From Lacinutrix sp. Hel_I_90 (GTDB lineage: Bacteria; Bacteroidota; Bacteroidia; Flavobacteriales; Flavobacteriaceae): a DNA stretch of 64,000 nucleotides. The notes below the pieces were generated by a model. It searched no databases, was not told the origin of the DNA, and saw nothing but the letters and a program-made list of their open reading frames with translations. The position numbers and the translations under genes were made by a program. The stretch is from assembly GCF_000934685.1 (NCBI RefSeq), contig NZ_JYNQ01000001.1:2592501-2656500 (forward strand), given 5' to 3'. This document shows, piece after piece, positions 43,001 through 51,411 of this stretch (its first letter is position 1; the number at the start of each line of letters is the position of its first letter).

Positions 43001-43681
43001 ATGGAGCAAAGAACCATTAGAATTTTAATGACCGACGATCATCCAATGATTATAGAAGGTTATCAAAACACCTTACTTGCCACTAAAAAAGAGTCTCAAA
43101 ACCTTATTATTGATGTTGCATCAAATGCAGACGAATCTATTAAAGCCATTAAATACTCTATAGATACTAAAAAGCCATACGATATTTACTTTTTTGATGT
43201 TAGCATTCCAGCCTCTAGTGATGGTCGCTATCAATCAGGAATTGATTTAGCAGCGTATGTAAATGACCGTTCACCGCAATCTAAAGTGATTATTCTGACG
43301 ATGTTTGAGGAAGCGTACAGAATTACTAAAATTTTAAACGAAATTAATCCAGAAGGCTTTTTAATAAAAAGTGATTTAACAGCAAGCGAACTGTCGAGTG
43401 CTTTTCAGCGGGTATTAAACCATGAAGTTTTTTATAGTAGCACTGTAAACACAACAATTAGAAAAATGCAGCCCTACAAAATTGATATTGATAGTATCAA
43501 TCATGAAATTTTATACCTTATTTCTACGGGTATTAAAACAAAAGATATTGCTAAGCACGTAAATATGTCTTTAAGTGCTGTCGAAAAACGAAAAAAGCAG
43601 CTTAAAATTATTTTTGCTGTCGATGATGGAAAAGATGAAACCTTAATGGAAGAAGCAAAAAGTAAAGGATTTATTAGCTAG
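43001..43681 (+). CDS. NarL/LuxR-family response regulator
   Basis: A 226-residue regulator and the likely partner of the TPR kinase. The receiver domain has the acidic DDH (residues 12-14), phosphoacceptor Asp66 in YFFDVSIP and the Lys of FLIKSDL. The LuxR-type helix-turn-helix covers about residues 165-205 (LISTGIKTKDIAKHVNMSLS). Receiver insertion around SSDGRYQSGID is slightly longer than usual. Candidate targets are the peptide array and the palindrome-controlled unit immediately downstream. Confidence 0.9.
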   Translation: MEQRTIRILMTDDHPMIIEGYQNTLLATKKESQNLIIDVASNADESIKAIKYSIDTKKPYDIYFFDVSIPASSDGRYQSGIDLAAYVNDRSPQSKVIILTMFEEAYRITKILNEINPEGFLIKSDLTASELSSAFQRVLNHEVFYSSTVNTTIRKMQPYKIDIDSINHEILYLISTGIKTKDIAKHVNMSLSAVEKRKKQLKIIFAVDDGKDETLMEEAKSKGFIS

Positions 43682-43767
43682 ATTGGCATAAAAAATAGTC
43701 GAAATGTTAAAGTTTTAATTATTTCTGTTTTTTTTATTGGTAGAAAAGCCTTGTCTTTATTAATATC

Positions 43768-43812
43768 TACGGTTTTTTCCGTAAAACACTTACGGTTTTT
43801 TCCGTAAAGCAC
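43768..43812 (+). promoter_or_regulatory. Tandem palindromic operator-like sites
   Basis: Two copies of TACGG-TTTTTT-CCGTAAA lie 23 bases apart (43768 and 43791). The second gives a perfect palindrome TTACGG/CCGTAA centred about 43 bases before the predicted transcription start. Spacing near two helical turns suggests a regulator that binds one face of the DNA. Confidence 0.5.
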
Positions 43813-43826
43813 TATATTTCGTTTAG

Positions 43827-43834
43827 TATATTTG
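43827..43834 (+). promoter_or_regulatory. Promoter -7 element of the candidate sRNA
   Basis: TATATTTG fits TAnnTTTG exactly. No TTG is present at -33, where the upstream palindrome lies instead, so an activator may replace that contact. Confidence 0.6.
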
Positions 43835-43840
43835 AAGTAT

Positions 43841-43941
43841 CAACAATCATTAGCTAAATTCAAATTAGGATTTAGTTGGTAATAGCACATTTACACTAAC
43901 CTTATGGTTTTCGCTCGAAATCCATAAGGTTTCTTCTTTTT
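43841..43941 (+). ncRNA. Candidate small RNA, about 100 nt
   Basis: The unit runs from the predicted start to a strong terminator (14-base arms CCTTATGGTTTTCG / CGAAATCCATAAGG with one mismatch, 43900-43929, then a T-rich tract). It contains no start codon or ORF. It is placed just after the response regulator and under tandem palindromes. It could also be the leader of a gene that has been lost. Confidence 0.45.
43900..43941 (+). terminator. Intrinsic terminator
   Basis: A long hairpin with a two-base loop (CT), followed by TTTCTTCTTTTT. It ends the candidate sRNA and any read-through from the response regulator. Confidence 0.85.
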
Positions 43942-44237
43942 AGAATAAATCAGTTCAGGCCAGAGCTTAGCAATACTGCCAAAAGTAGCAGGTAATAATT
44001 CCAATGGAAACAGTGGATTGTATTAAAGCTTCTCATATTAATACCAAAAGAAGCGTCTAATGGTAATTTTAGCGTTGTTATGTAATTTATTTAAACGCCT
44101 TTACTTCTGGTGTGATAACTCAATGATATTGCTTCTAAGAGGTTAACATACTGGAATTAAAAGTAATATGCTCTGCGAAATTTACGCCGCTAAATTCAAT
44201 CAATATGGTGAGTACGCTAAAAAAAAGCGACATTTTT
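43942..44237. other. Intergenic stretch, no gene seen
   Basis: About 300 bases with no credible ORF or RNA gene. An inverted repeat GCTTCT/AGAAGC near 44030-44060 is the only structure noted. Confidence 0.4.
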
Positions 44238-44279
44238 AAACTATAAAATTAGTTTGAACTAAAATTTTAGTTATATTTG
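44238..44279 (+). promoter_or_regulatory. Tandem BlaI-type operators over the blaI-like promoter
   Basis: AAACTA-N6-TAGTTT (44238-44255) is followed by the perfect 16-base palindrome AACTAAAATTTTAGTT (44257-44272), which abuts the -7 element TATATTTG (44272-44279). ACTA..TAGT dyads are the kind of site bound by BlaI/MecI repressors, so autorepression is likely. Confidence 0.65.
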
Positions 44280-44323
44280 AATTTAGTAATGTGGCTAAAA
44301 GCTCAAATTTTAAATATAATCGT

Positions 44324-44683
44324 ATGAAACAATTGACAAAGGCAGAAGAGGACATCATGCACGTATTGTGGCAATTGGACGCGGCTAATGTGAAACAAAT
44401 AATAGAGCAGCTTCCAGAACCTAAACCAGCCTATAATACGGTATCAACTATTGTTAGAATTTTGGAAAGTAAAGGTTTTGTAGACTATAAAAAACAAGGT
44501 AAGGGTCATATTTATTTCCCATTGTTAAAAAAAGAAGTCTATAGTAATCAATCTATTAATAAGTTAGTAGATAATTATTTTCAAGGGTCTTTTAAAAGTA
44601 TGGTCTCATTTTTTATGAAAAAGAATGACATTAGTTTAAACGAGATGGAGTCCATTTTAAAAGATATTAATAAAAAAGAATAG
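44324..44683 (+). CDS. BlaI/MecI/CopY-family repressor
   Basis: A 119-residue winged-helix repressor. The start is set at 44324 (MKQLTKAEEDIMHVLWQLD), the family N-terminus, instead of a GTG 11 codons upstream. The recognition helix lies in KPAYNTVSTIVRILESKG, and the dimerisation helices are near the C-terminus. It is followed two bases after the stop by the M56 peptidase gene, which should cleave it in response to a signal. Tandem palindromes overlap its promoter. Confidence 0.92.
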   Translation: MKQLTKAEEDIMHVLWQLDAANVKQIIEQLPEPKPAYNTVSTIVRILESKGFVDYKKQGKGHIYFPLLKKEVYSNQSINKLVDNYFQGSFKSMVSFFMKKNDISLNEMESILKDINKKE

Positions 44684-44685
44684 TT

Positions 44686-46491
44686 ATGATACATTATATC
44701 CTTCAAACTTTAGCGTTTCAGTTATTATTTCTGTGCATTTTTGATCTTTTTCTTAAAAAAGAAACTTTTTTTAATTATAATAGAGCGTATTTACTAATAT
44801 CCGCCCTATTATCCCTAGCGCTTCCATTTATAAAAATTAATAGTTTTAAGGAGGTTGTGCCACAACAATATATATTTACTTTGCCTGAAGTTTTTATTGG
44901 AAATACCAAAGAAACGGCTTCAGCAATGACTCAAGCAGCTGAAGCGGCGAATACCTGGTCATGGTCTTGGAATCACCTCATTTACGTAGGCTGTGTAGCA
45001 GCCTTATTGCTTTTTCTTTTTAAATTGTGTAAAATCATAGTACTGTTTTACAAAAGCCCAAAGCATAGGCATGAAAACATATCCATTGTAGTGCTTAAAA
45101 ATAGTAATTCAGCATTTTCTTTTTTTAACTTTATTTTTCTAGGAGATAAGATTGCTGCAGCAGAAAAACAGGCTATTATCGCACATGAACAAGTACATGT
45201 GATTCAAAGACATAGCTTGGATTTATTGTTTTTTGAACTGCTCCGAATTCTTTTCTGGTTCAACCCGCTTATCTATTTTTACCAAAAACGAATATCTATT
45301 GTGCATGAATTTATTGCAGATGCCGAAGCCATTAAATACCATAATAAAAAATCATATTACGAGAATCTACTCGCTCAAGTTTTTGATACCAAAACGGTAT
45401 CCTTCATCAATCCATTTTTTAAAGAATCATTAATCAAAAAACGAATCATTATGTTAAGTAAAAACAAATCAAAACAAATCCATTTATTAAAGTATGCCTT
45501 ATTAATCCCTTTAATCACGGGGATGCTGATATACACGTCTTGTGATTCACAACTATCAGAGAGTGATATAAACGAATCGAAAGTTGCGACTTCTGATCTT
45601 ACTGAAGAAGCTTTATTACAAAAGTATGTACAAGAGGTAATGGATATTGACGCAAAAGTGGGAGGCCTTTCTGGCCCTGATAAAATTGCTCATTACTCAG
45701 AATTTCAAGAAACGGAAGATTATATTCAAAAACGAGACAAATACATTCGTAATAAAGCGCAAAGGATAGTTAGATGTAATGACATGATCAAAAGAAACTT
45801 TGAGGGGGAAGATAAGAAAGAACAAAAAAAGAAGTTTAAAGAAGATGTACTTGGTAACATTACAAATGAAAGTTATCAGGATTATTTAGAAGCGAAGAAA
45901 AAACCAGAAGCCATTAAAAACTGGGAAAACTGGTCGAAAAGTTTTCAACTTAGAAAACATGTTGCTGATTTAGATAATATAACTGCTGAAGAGCAGAAAA
46001 TTATTGACAGTCTTACAAGTCTATTACATACTGACGAGTACTACAATACGTTAATCATTTCCGACGGTTTTAGGCATAATAAAACAGAAGTAAAACAAGA
46101 AAATGAGACCTCGGCTTTAAATTTTGATGATGCCATCTCTTTTGCGGTGGTTGAAAATGTGCCAGCATACTTAGAATGTGAAGGCCTTTCAAGTAACGAA
46201 GAAAAGAAGGACTGCTTTAGTAAGTCTGTAAATAAATTTGTTGCCACAAACTTTGATAGCACTTCAGGTAAAAAAACGGGGTTAGTAGGTGAACAGAGAA
46301 TAAGTGCCTTCTTTACTATAACAGCCACCGGTGAAATAGCAAATATTAAAGTAAGAGCACCGCATCCGTCATTAGAAAGAGAAGCATACCGGGTTATAAG
46401 AGCTTTGCCAAAGCCTAATCCAGGAACAAAAGACGGCAAACCAGTAAACGTGACTTTCTTTTTACCAATAAATTTCAACATTGAAGAATAA
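44686..46491 (+). CDS. BlaR1-like M56 metallopeptidase with TonB-C tail
   Basis: A 601-residue membrane peptidase. There are about four transmembrane helices in the first 280 residues. The gluzincin motif is HEQVH (about 167-171) with a downstream Glu in the HEFIADAEA helix. After a final membrane helix (LLKYALLIPLITGMLIYTSC) comes a periplasmic region of 300 residues ending in a TonB C-terminal-like domain (ISAFFTITATGEIANIKV). No penicillin-binding sensor domain and no beta-lactamase gene are present, so the signal is probably an envelope cue. It overlaps the next gene by 11 bases. Confidence 0.88.
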   Translation: MIHYILQTLAFQLLFLCIFDLFLKKETFFNYNRAYLLISALLSLALPFIKINSFKEVVPQQYIFTLPEVFIGNTKETASAMTQAAEAANTWSWSWNHLIYVGCVAALLLFLFKLCKIIVLFYKSPKHRHENISIVVLKNSNSAFSFFNFIFLGDKIAAAEKQAIIAHEQVHVIQRHSLDLLFFELLRILFWFNPLIYFYQKRISIVHEFIADAEAIKYHNKKSYYENLLAQVFDTKTVSFINPFFKESLIKKRIIMLSKNKSKQIHLLKYALLIPLITGMLIYTSCDSQLSESDINESKVATSDLTEEALLQKYVQEVMDIDAKVGGLSGPDKIAHYSEFQETEDYIQKRDKYIRNKAQRIVRCNDMIKRNFEGEDKKEQKKKFKEDVLGNITNESYQDYLEAKKKPEAIKNWENWSKSFQLRKHVADLDNITAEEQKIIDSLTSLLHTDEYYNTLIISDGFRHNKTEVKQENETSALNFDDAISFAVVENVPAYLECEGLSSNEEKKDCFSKSVNKFVATNFDSTSGKKTGLVGEQRISAFFTITATGEIANIKVRAPHPSLEREAYRVIRALPKPNPGTKDGKPVNVTFFLPINFNIEE

Positions 46492-47629
46492 ATTTCTAGT
46501 ACTAGTACTTGTAATAATTTTTAAAGCCGAAGCACAGTCTTCGGTTTTAACTATTGGAGACAGTTTGCTAGCGTATGGTAATTATGCCAAAGCGATTACC
46601 ATTTTACAAACACACAGCAACCAAAACGAAGTCTACTATAAATTAGCAAAAGCCTATCATGCCATAGGTCATTACGACGCGGCTTTAACTCATTACGATA
46701 AAGCGCTTGATAGTGATCAGGATAATAGGCTTTTAGCCTATGATTACGGGAAATTATTAGGCAAAACGAAGCAATATAGAAAGGCTTCAAAACTGTTTAG
46801 AGTATTAGTAAATGCAGACTCTTTAAATTCAAATTATCATTACGAGCTTGGTGTAAATTTGGATGCTATAGATGAGGAACAAGCGGCTCAAGAGCATTTT
46901 GAAAAGGCTTTTATAATAGATTCTACCCATCAAAAAGCGATTTACAGATTGGCGAGATTCCAACTTAAAAAAGGGCAGCATGAAGCGGTCATTCGTCTGG
47001 TGGATGTTGGTCTTAAATCCTATCCAAGGAATACCTTATTAATCAGTTTGAAAGCACAAAGTTTTTACAATAGCATGTATTTTAATCAAGCCATTGTTTG
47101 GTTCGAAAAGCTCATTGCATTAGGAGAAAGGAGTTCCTTTATTTATGAAAAATTGAGTGTTGCCTATGCTAGGGAGCTAGAATACGAAAAAGCAATTTCT
47201 AATTTAGAAGAAGTGCTTAAATTAGAGCCTAAGAACGCCTCTAATGTATACAAATTGGGTGATCTCTATTTTAAAGCGGAAGATTACGTAAATGCAGAAA
47301 AATATATAAAATATGCCTTAGAACTTCAAGACACGCCTTTAGATAAAGAATATAACAGATTAGCAAGTATTTATAACTACTTAAAGAGGCCAGAGGAAGC
47401 TGTTGCCTATTATAAAAAAGCATTGAAGGAAAATCCTGAAAATGAAAACACACGGTTTTCTTTAGTGATAACTAAGGACAGTTATTACAAAGATATAGAA
47501 GCGAGAATTAAATTATATGAAGCGTATCTTAAAACGGATCCAGGTAGCCAGTATACAAAATGGGCAGAAGATGCTCTTACCCGTTTAAAAACTGAAAAAT
47601 TCATGTCTGACGAAGGCGATAAAAAGTGA
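46481..47629 (+). CDS. Exported TPR protein
   Basis: A 382-residue protein with a signal peptide (KNKFLVLVLVIIFKAEAQS) followed by about nine tetratricopeptide repeats (for example YYKLAKAYHAIGHYDAALTHY and YKLGDLYFKAEDYVNAEKY). It uses a TTG start inside the end of the M56 gene; no ATG near the signal sequence fits. TPR scaffolds bind other proteins, so it likely works in the periplasm with the M56 system. The next gene starts within its stop. Confidence 0.82.
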   Translation: MKNKFLVLVLVIIFKAEAQSSVLTIGDSLLAYGNYAKAITILQTHSNQNEVYYKLAKAYHAIGHYDAALTHYDKALDSDQDNRLLAYDYGKLLGKTKQYRKASKLFRVLVNADSLNSNYHYELGVNLDAIDEEQAAQEHFEKAFIIDSTHQKAIYRLARFQLKKGQHEAVIRLVDVGLKSYPRNTLLISLKAQSFYNSMYFNQAIVWFEKLIALGERSSFIYEKLSVAYARELEYEKAISNLEEVLKLEPKNASNVYKLGDLYFKAEDYVNAEKYIKYALELQDTPLDKEYNRLASIYNYLKRPEEAVAYYKKALKENPENENTRFSLVITKDSYYKDIEARIKLYEAYLKTDPGSQYTKWAEDALTRLKTEKFMSDEGDKK

Positions 47630-47664
47630 ATAAAATATTGTACTTTTCAGCATCTAATTACCCT

Positions 47665-48141
47665 ATGCGAAACGTATTACTTGTCATATTGCTAACAACG
47701 CTCACATCGTGTGAGTATTTTAATGCTAAAAAAATAGCTTCAGAAACTATTTTAGAAGAAGAGCTTAAGACGTTTAATTGGAATGCTATCGATATCTATC
47801 CCGTGTTTGAAACCTGTGATGCAGAAGCCTCAAAGGAGCTATTGAAAACCTGTTTCGAAACGACCTTGTCTAATCATATTTCTAATGCGTTGGCGCAAGA
47901 AACAATTGTTGTACACGAAGACCTAAACGATACTATTAATCTAGAGTTCTTAATTTCTGATAAGGGCGTCCTGCGACTTAAAAACATTTCAGCAAACGAT
48001 AAAACAAAAGAAGCAATTCCTAATATAGAAACTATTTTGACTCATAGTTTAAGCAATTTGCCTGCGTTATTACCAGCCATTAAACGTGATCAACCTGTAA
48101 AATCTGCATTCACCCTACCAATTGTTATCGAGGTTAATTGA
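47665..48141 (+). CDS. Hypothetical lipoprotein of the blaI-like operon
   Basis: A protein of 158 residues if started at 47665, where MRNVLLVILLTTLTSCEYF gives a lipobox (LTSC). A GTG at 47626 overlapping the previous stop would add 13 residues before the signal. The mature part contains FETCDAEASKELLKTCFETTL, which echoes the Cys-containing segment of the M56 protein (LECEGLSSNEEKKDCFSKSV), followed by a TonB-C-like fold. Function unknown; probably a partner in the same envelope response. Confidence 0.65.
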   Translation: MRNVLLVILLTTLTSCEYFNAKKIASETILEEELKTFNWNAIDIYPVFETCDAEASKELLKTCFETTLSNHISNALAQETIVVHEDLNDTINLEFLISDKGVLRLKNISANDKTKEAIPNIETILTHSLSNLPALLPAIKRDQPVKSAFTLPIVIEVN

Positions 48142-48302
48142 GGCTAAAGTGAGTAGTTGGCGTGGTTTTATAAAACGATTCTTTTTCACCTGTCTTCTGC
48201 AGATTTAATACGACCTACCACTCTTTTGTTGATATGATATCATCTTTCTTAGAACTTTTAAGAGTTAATTTAAACACTGAGTGTTTTACAAAACACAAGC
48301 GT

Positions 48303-49184
48303 TTACAAGTTAAATTTATAACCAACGGCGAAATCTACAGGAAAATTCCCTTGATTATCAATAAACACAGCAACAAGCGAATCGTAAACGAAGGATAAAT
48401 AACCATTACCAAGTTTAATATCTGCTCCTAAACCAAAGATTAAAGGTGTATCGAAAGCGGAACTAGAAACCGCTTCTGTTTGAATGATTACTGGTTCGCC
48501 TTCAGCAGAAGTAATAGAGGCAACTGTTACCTTAGATAATGTAAACGTGGCAAATTTTGTTTGTCCGTATAGATTAAAACCTGCTGTGTTAACAAATCTA
48601 TAGCGATAACCTAAAGCAATTTGCGTAGCAGAGTACTTAAAGGCATCACTTTCTGTACCATACTTTACACTTAAAAAACCAGCATGCCTTGAAGACATAT
48701 TATCAGATGCCATTTCTAATTCCGAACCAAAGAAAGGAACGGTTTCATTATTAGGGTTCTCAACAAAGGGGTTGTTAGTGAGGCCGCCAAAAACACCTAA
48801 ACGCAGTTTAAGTTTGCTTCTAGAATCTGAAATGATATAATTGGAATCTTCCTGAGCATTATAGTTGTTAATAAACTGTTTCAAGCTGTAGGTCGTTAAC
48901 TTTACTTGAGACGCATCGGTATTGGTCAAGCGACTTAATGTCGTTTGATAATCATTCTGAAATTTATTGTCACTACCCTTGGTGTTCTTTAGCTCAATAA
49001 TAGAGTCATCAGCGTTTTTAATGAAGTAGCGATAAGTACCATCAAATGTATTCCAAAGTAAATCTAATGTACCTTCAACTTCCGTTTTTAATGCAAGCGT
49101 TTCGTTATTAACGGTGTAGGTTTGTTGGGCAAATGCAAAACTGCTAGAGGCCATGCAAATTAAAATAAGAACTAATTTTTTCAT
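48303..49184 (-). CDS. Predicted outer-membrane beta-barrel protein
   Basis: A 293-residue protein with a signal peptide (KKLVLILICMASSSFAFAQ) and alternating hydrophobic/polar strands in the C-terminal 180 residues, ending PVDFAVGYKFNL with a terminal aromatic-x-Leu typical of outer-membrane proteins. No porin family is recognised. It is a single-gene unit facing the blaI-like operon and lies 54 bases after the start-less end of the glycosyltransferase gene on the same strand. Confidence 0.7.
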   Translation of the reverse strand: MKKLVLILICMASSSFAFAQQTYTVNNETLALKTEVEGTLDLLWNTFDGTYRYFIKNADDSIIELKNTKGSDNKFQNDYQTTLSRLTNTDASQVKLTTYSLKQFINNYNAQEDSNYIISDSRSKLKLRLGVFGGLTNNPFVENPNNETVPFFGSELEMASDNMSSRHAGFLSVKYGTESDAFKYSATQIALGYRYRFVNTAGFNLYGQTKFATFTLSKVTVASITSAEGEPVIIQTEAVSSSAFDTPLIFGLGADIKLGNGYLSFVYDSLVAVFIDNQGNFPVDFAVGYKFNL

Positions 49185-49238
49185 TATAACCTAGATTTGG
49201 ATTGATTGTAAATGTAAAAATTTTAGCCGAATAATGAA

Positions 49239-50399
49239 CTATTTCTTAAAACGTCTTTCTTTCCACTTATAGCTCGTAAACAATGAACTCATAGCAATAT
49301 AGACACTAAAAAAGGGGTAAATTAAAGCCGAAACTGGAAATGAAGCGAGATAGCGGGTCTGACTAAAAAACGCACTGGTTTTATATAATAACAGAAAATC
49401 TGCTGTTATTTTTAAAAGAAAAATAAGTAAAAAAGTAGGCCAATTGCCTACTGTTATCACTGCTAAAATCAAGCTAATAATTAGTGAAGCATTCATAAAC
49501 AAAACAATCAAGCCCGTTAATTTGCCAAAGGCAGACTGGTAGTTTGATGTTTTTGCTGCCCAACGTTTACGTTGTGATACAAGACTTTTCCAATTTGGTT
49601 GTGGCTTTGTGAGTATAATTGCAGATTCAGATTTTAAATAATGCACACTGTTCTTGTCTGCTTTTAAAGCCTTTTCCATTAAAAAAATATCATCACCACT
49701 GGCAATATTGGTATTGCCATCAAAACCCTTTAACGCTTTAAAAAGCGATTTGTGATACGCCAAATTCGCACCATTACATAAAAAGGGCCTCTGCATGCCA
49801 AACCCACCAATAGTCGCGCCAATGAGACTTAAAAAATCCAGTAATTGAAAGCGTTTTAAAAAAGAAGTCATTGTATTGTAGCTAACCGGAGCAACAATCA
49901 TTTTAGGCTCATGTTCCTGAATGAAGGCATCAAAATCGGAGAGCCAATAGTTTGGTATAATACAATCGGCATCTGTGGTAACGATCCAGTCGTGTTTAGC
50001 AATGGAAATGGCCGAGGTGATGGCGTCCTTTTTAGGCGCGTTTGAGGTTCTGTTGTTTTGAATAATTGTGATGTCGGTTTGAGTGATTCCAACGGTATTC
50101 TGTTGTGAAACCTCGGAAGCATTGAGAAGGTTTTCTATAATGGCAACCGAATCATCTTCAGACTCATCGTTAATTAAAATCACTTCATACTGCGCTTTAT
50201 CGTAACGAAGCGATAAAATAGAAGCTAATAAGGCTTCTAAGTTTTCAGCTTCATTTCTAAACGGAATAACCACAGAGAATGTTGTTTTTTGCTTGGTGCC
50301 TTTCCGCTTAAACGTTTTTACTTTACTAAAACCATAAACAAAGCTTAGGATCAAAACAAAGTATAAGACGGTTATGACAATAAAAGTTAAATTCAACAT
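49239..50399 (-). CDS. Membrane family 2 glycosyltransferase
   Basis: A 386-residue GT2 enzyme with an N-terminal membrane helix, the catalytic domain (VVIPFRNEAENLEALL, TTDADCIIP, GDDIFLMEKAL, QRKRWAAK) and three C-terminal membrane helices. The QxxRW motif places it with processive or lipid-linked transferases such as cellulose- or hyaluronan-synthase-like proteins. The start overlaps the end of the flippase-like gene by seven bases, so they probably make and move a lipid-linked glycan together. Confidence 0.85.
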   Translation of the reverse strand: MLNLTFIVITVLYFVLILSFVYGFSKVKTFKRKGTKQKTTFSVVIPFRNEAENLEALLASILSLRYDKAQYEVILINDESEDDSVAIIENLLNASEVSQQNTVGITQTDITIIQNNRTSNAPKKDAITSAISIAKHDWIVTTDADCIIPNYWLSDFDAFIQEHEPKMIVAPVSYNTMTSFLKRFQLLDFLSLIGATIGGFGMQRPFLCNGANLAYHKSLFKALKGFDGNTNIASGDDIFLMEKALKADKNSVHYLKSESAIILTKPQPNWKSLVSQRKRWAAKTSNYQSAFGKLTGLIVLFMNASLIISLILAVITVGNWPTFLLIFLLKITADFLLLYKTSAFFSQTRYLASFPVSALIYPFFSVYIAMSSLFTSYKWKERRFKK

Positions 50400-51367
50400 G
50401 GATCGTCCTGTTTTGGTAAGTTAAAACGAAGCACATAATAGCTGCCAAATAAACTTGGAATCACAAAATTTAGTAACCACATCAAGGTAATTACACAGAG
50501 TACAGTGAATTCATTAACGCCAGTAAAAGAAAACAAATAAACAGCGACACTACCTTTTATTACGACATCTAATAAAAATAGGGAGGGTATTACTGAAGCT
50601 AATAAATAGAGTGTGGTAACAATAATCATCGCGTCGTAATAGGCTAATGGCACCCCAAAAAGGGTCAATAAAAAATAAAACTGAAACGAGAATACTGCAT
50701 AACGGATAAAGGAAAATAAAACCCCTAAAACTTTGAGCTTTAAGCTCAGATTTTTCAGGAAAACTTTAATTTTTTCAATAGGAAACCCTTTTATTTTATA
50801 ACGGATTTTTTTGAGTCCGAAAACAAATAGGAAAGAAATAACAAGACAAATAATGATAAGTCTTAAGGCTTTAAGATAGTCAATGTTTAGAGCGTATTTA
50901 GAAGTGAATAACCAAAACCCAATACAGCCCAAAAGCACTGTTATTCCCATTTGCATGACATTACTAATTAAGTTTAATAGTAATACTTTCTTACGATATG
51001 GCTTGGCGTAATAGATTGCTTTTGCACCGTATTCACCTATACGGTTTGGTGTAAAAAGTGATGCCGTTAGTGCTCCTAAGTTTTGCTGGAGTGCTTCAAA
51101 AAAAGTGATCGTTTTAACAGAAGAGACTAAGGTTTTCCATTTTAGAATTTCAAAAAACCAGTTTATTAGGGTTAAAACTAGTAAAAACAGACTGTTTTTA
51201 ATTGAAAAAACCCGATTGTTATTTAAAAACTGAATAAAATCATTAAAATCAAGTGTGCCATTATTTACTAATTTGTGGTAGATAAAATAAAAGGCAACAA
51301 CAACTAGACTTAATTTAATAAGTACAAAAAAGAATTGTTTAGTTTTGTAGGATACAGCGTTGTACAA
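50393..51367 (-). CDS. Flippase-like membrane protein (LPG synthase TM domain, UPF0104)
   Basis: A 324-residue integral membrane protein with about seven hydrophobic helices. Segments TPNRIGEYGAKAIYY and ASVIPSLFLLDVVIKGS match the lysylphosphatidylglycerol-synthase transmembrane family (AglD/MprF membrane part). Such proteins are thought to flip lipids. It precedes the glycosyltransferase and overlaps it, supporting a joint role in envelope lipid or glycolipid metabolism. The substrate is unknown. Confidence 0.82.
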   Translation of the reverse strand: MYNAVSYKTKQFFFVLIKLSLVVVAFYFIYHKLVNNGTLDFNDFIQFLNNNRVFSIKNSLFLLVLTLINWFFEILKWKTLVSSVKTITFFEALQQNLGALTASLFTPNRIGEYGAKAIYYAKPYRKKVLLLNLISNVMQMGITVLLGCIGFWLFTSKYALNIDYLKALRLIIICLVISFLFVFGLKKIRYKIKGFPIEKIKVFLKNLSLKLKVLGVLFSFIRYAVFSFQFYFLLTLFGVPLAYYDAMIIVTTLYLLASVIPSLFLLDVVIKGSVAVYLFSFTGVNEFTVLCVITLMWLLNFVIPSLFGSYYVLRFNLPKQDDPC

Positions 51368-51411
51368 GTATTAGGTTTTTTTACAACGCAAATTAAACCA
51401 AATATTAGATA

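Noticed and set aside
44324-46491. Beta-lactam resistance locus
   Set aside because: There is a BlaI-like repressor and M56 peptidase but no beta-lactamase gene and no penicillin-binding sensor domain.
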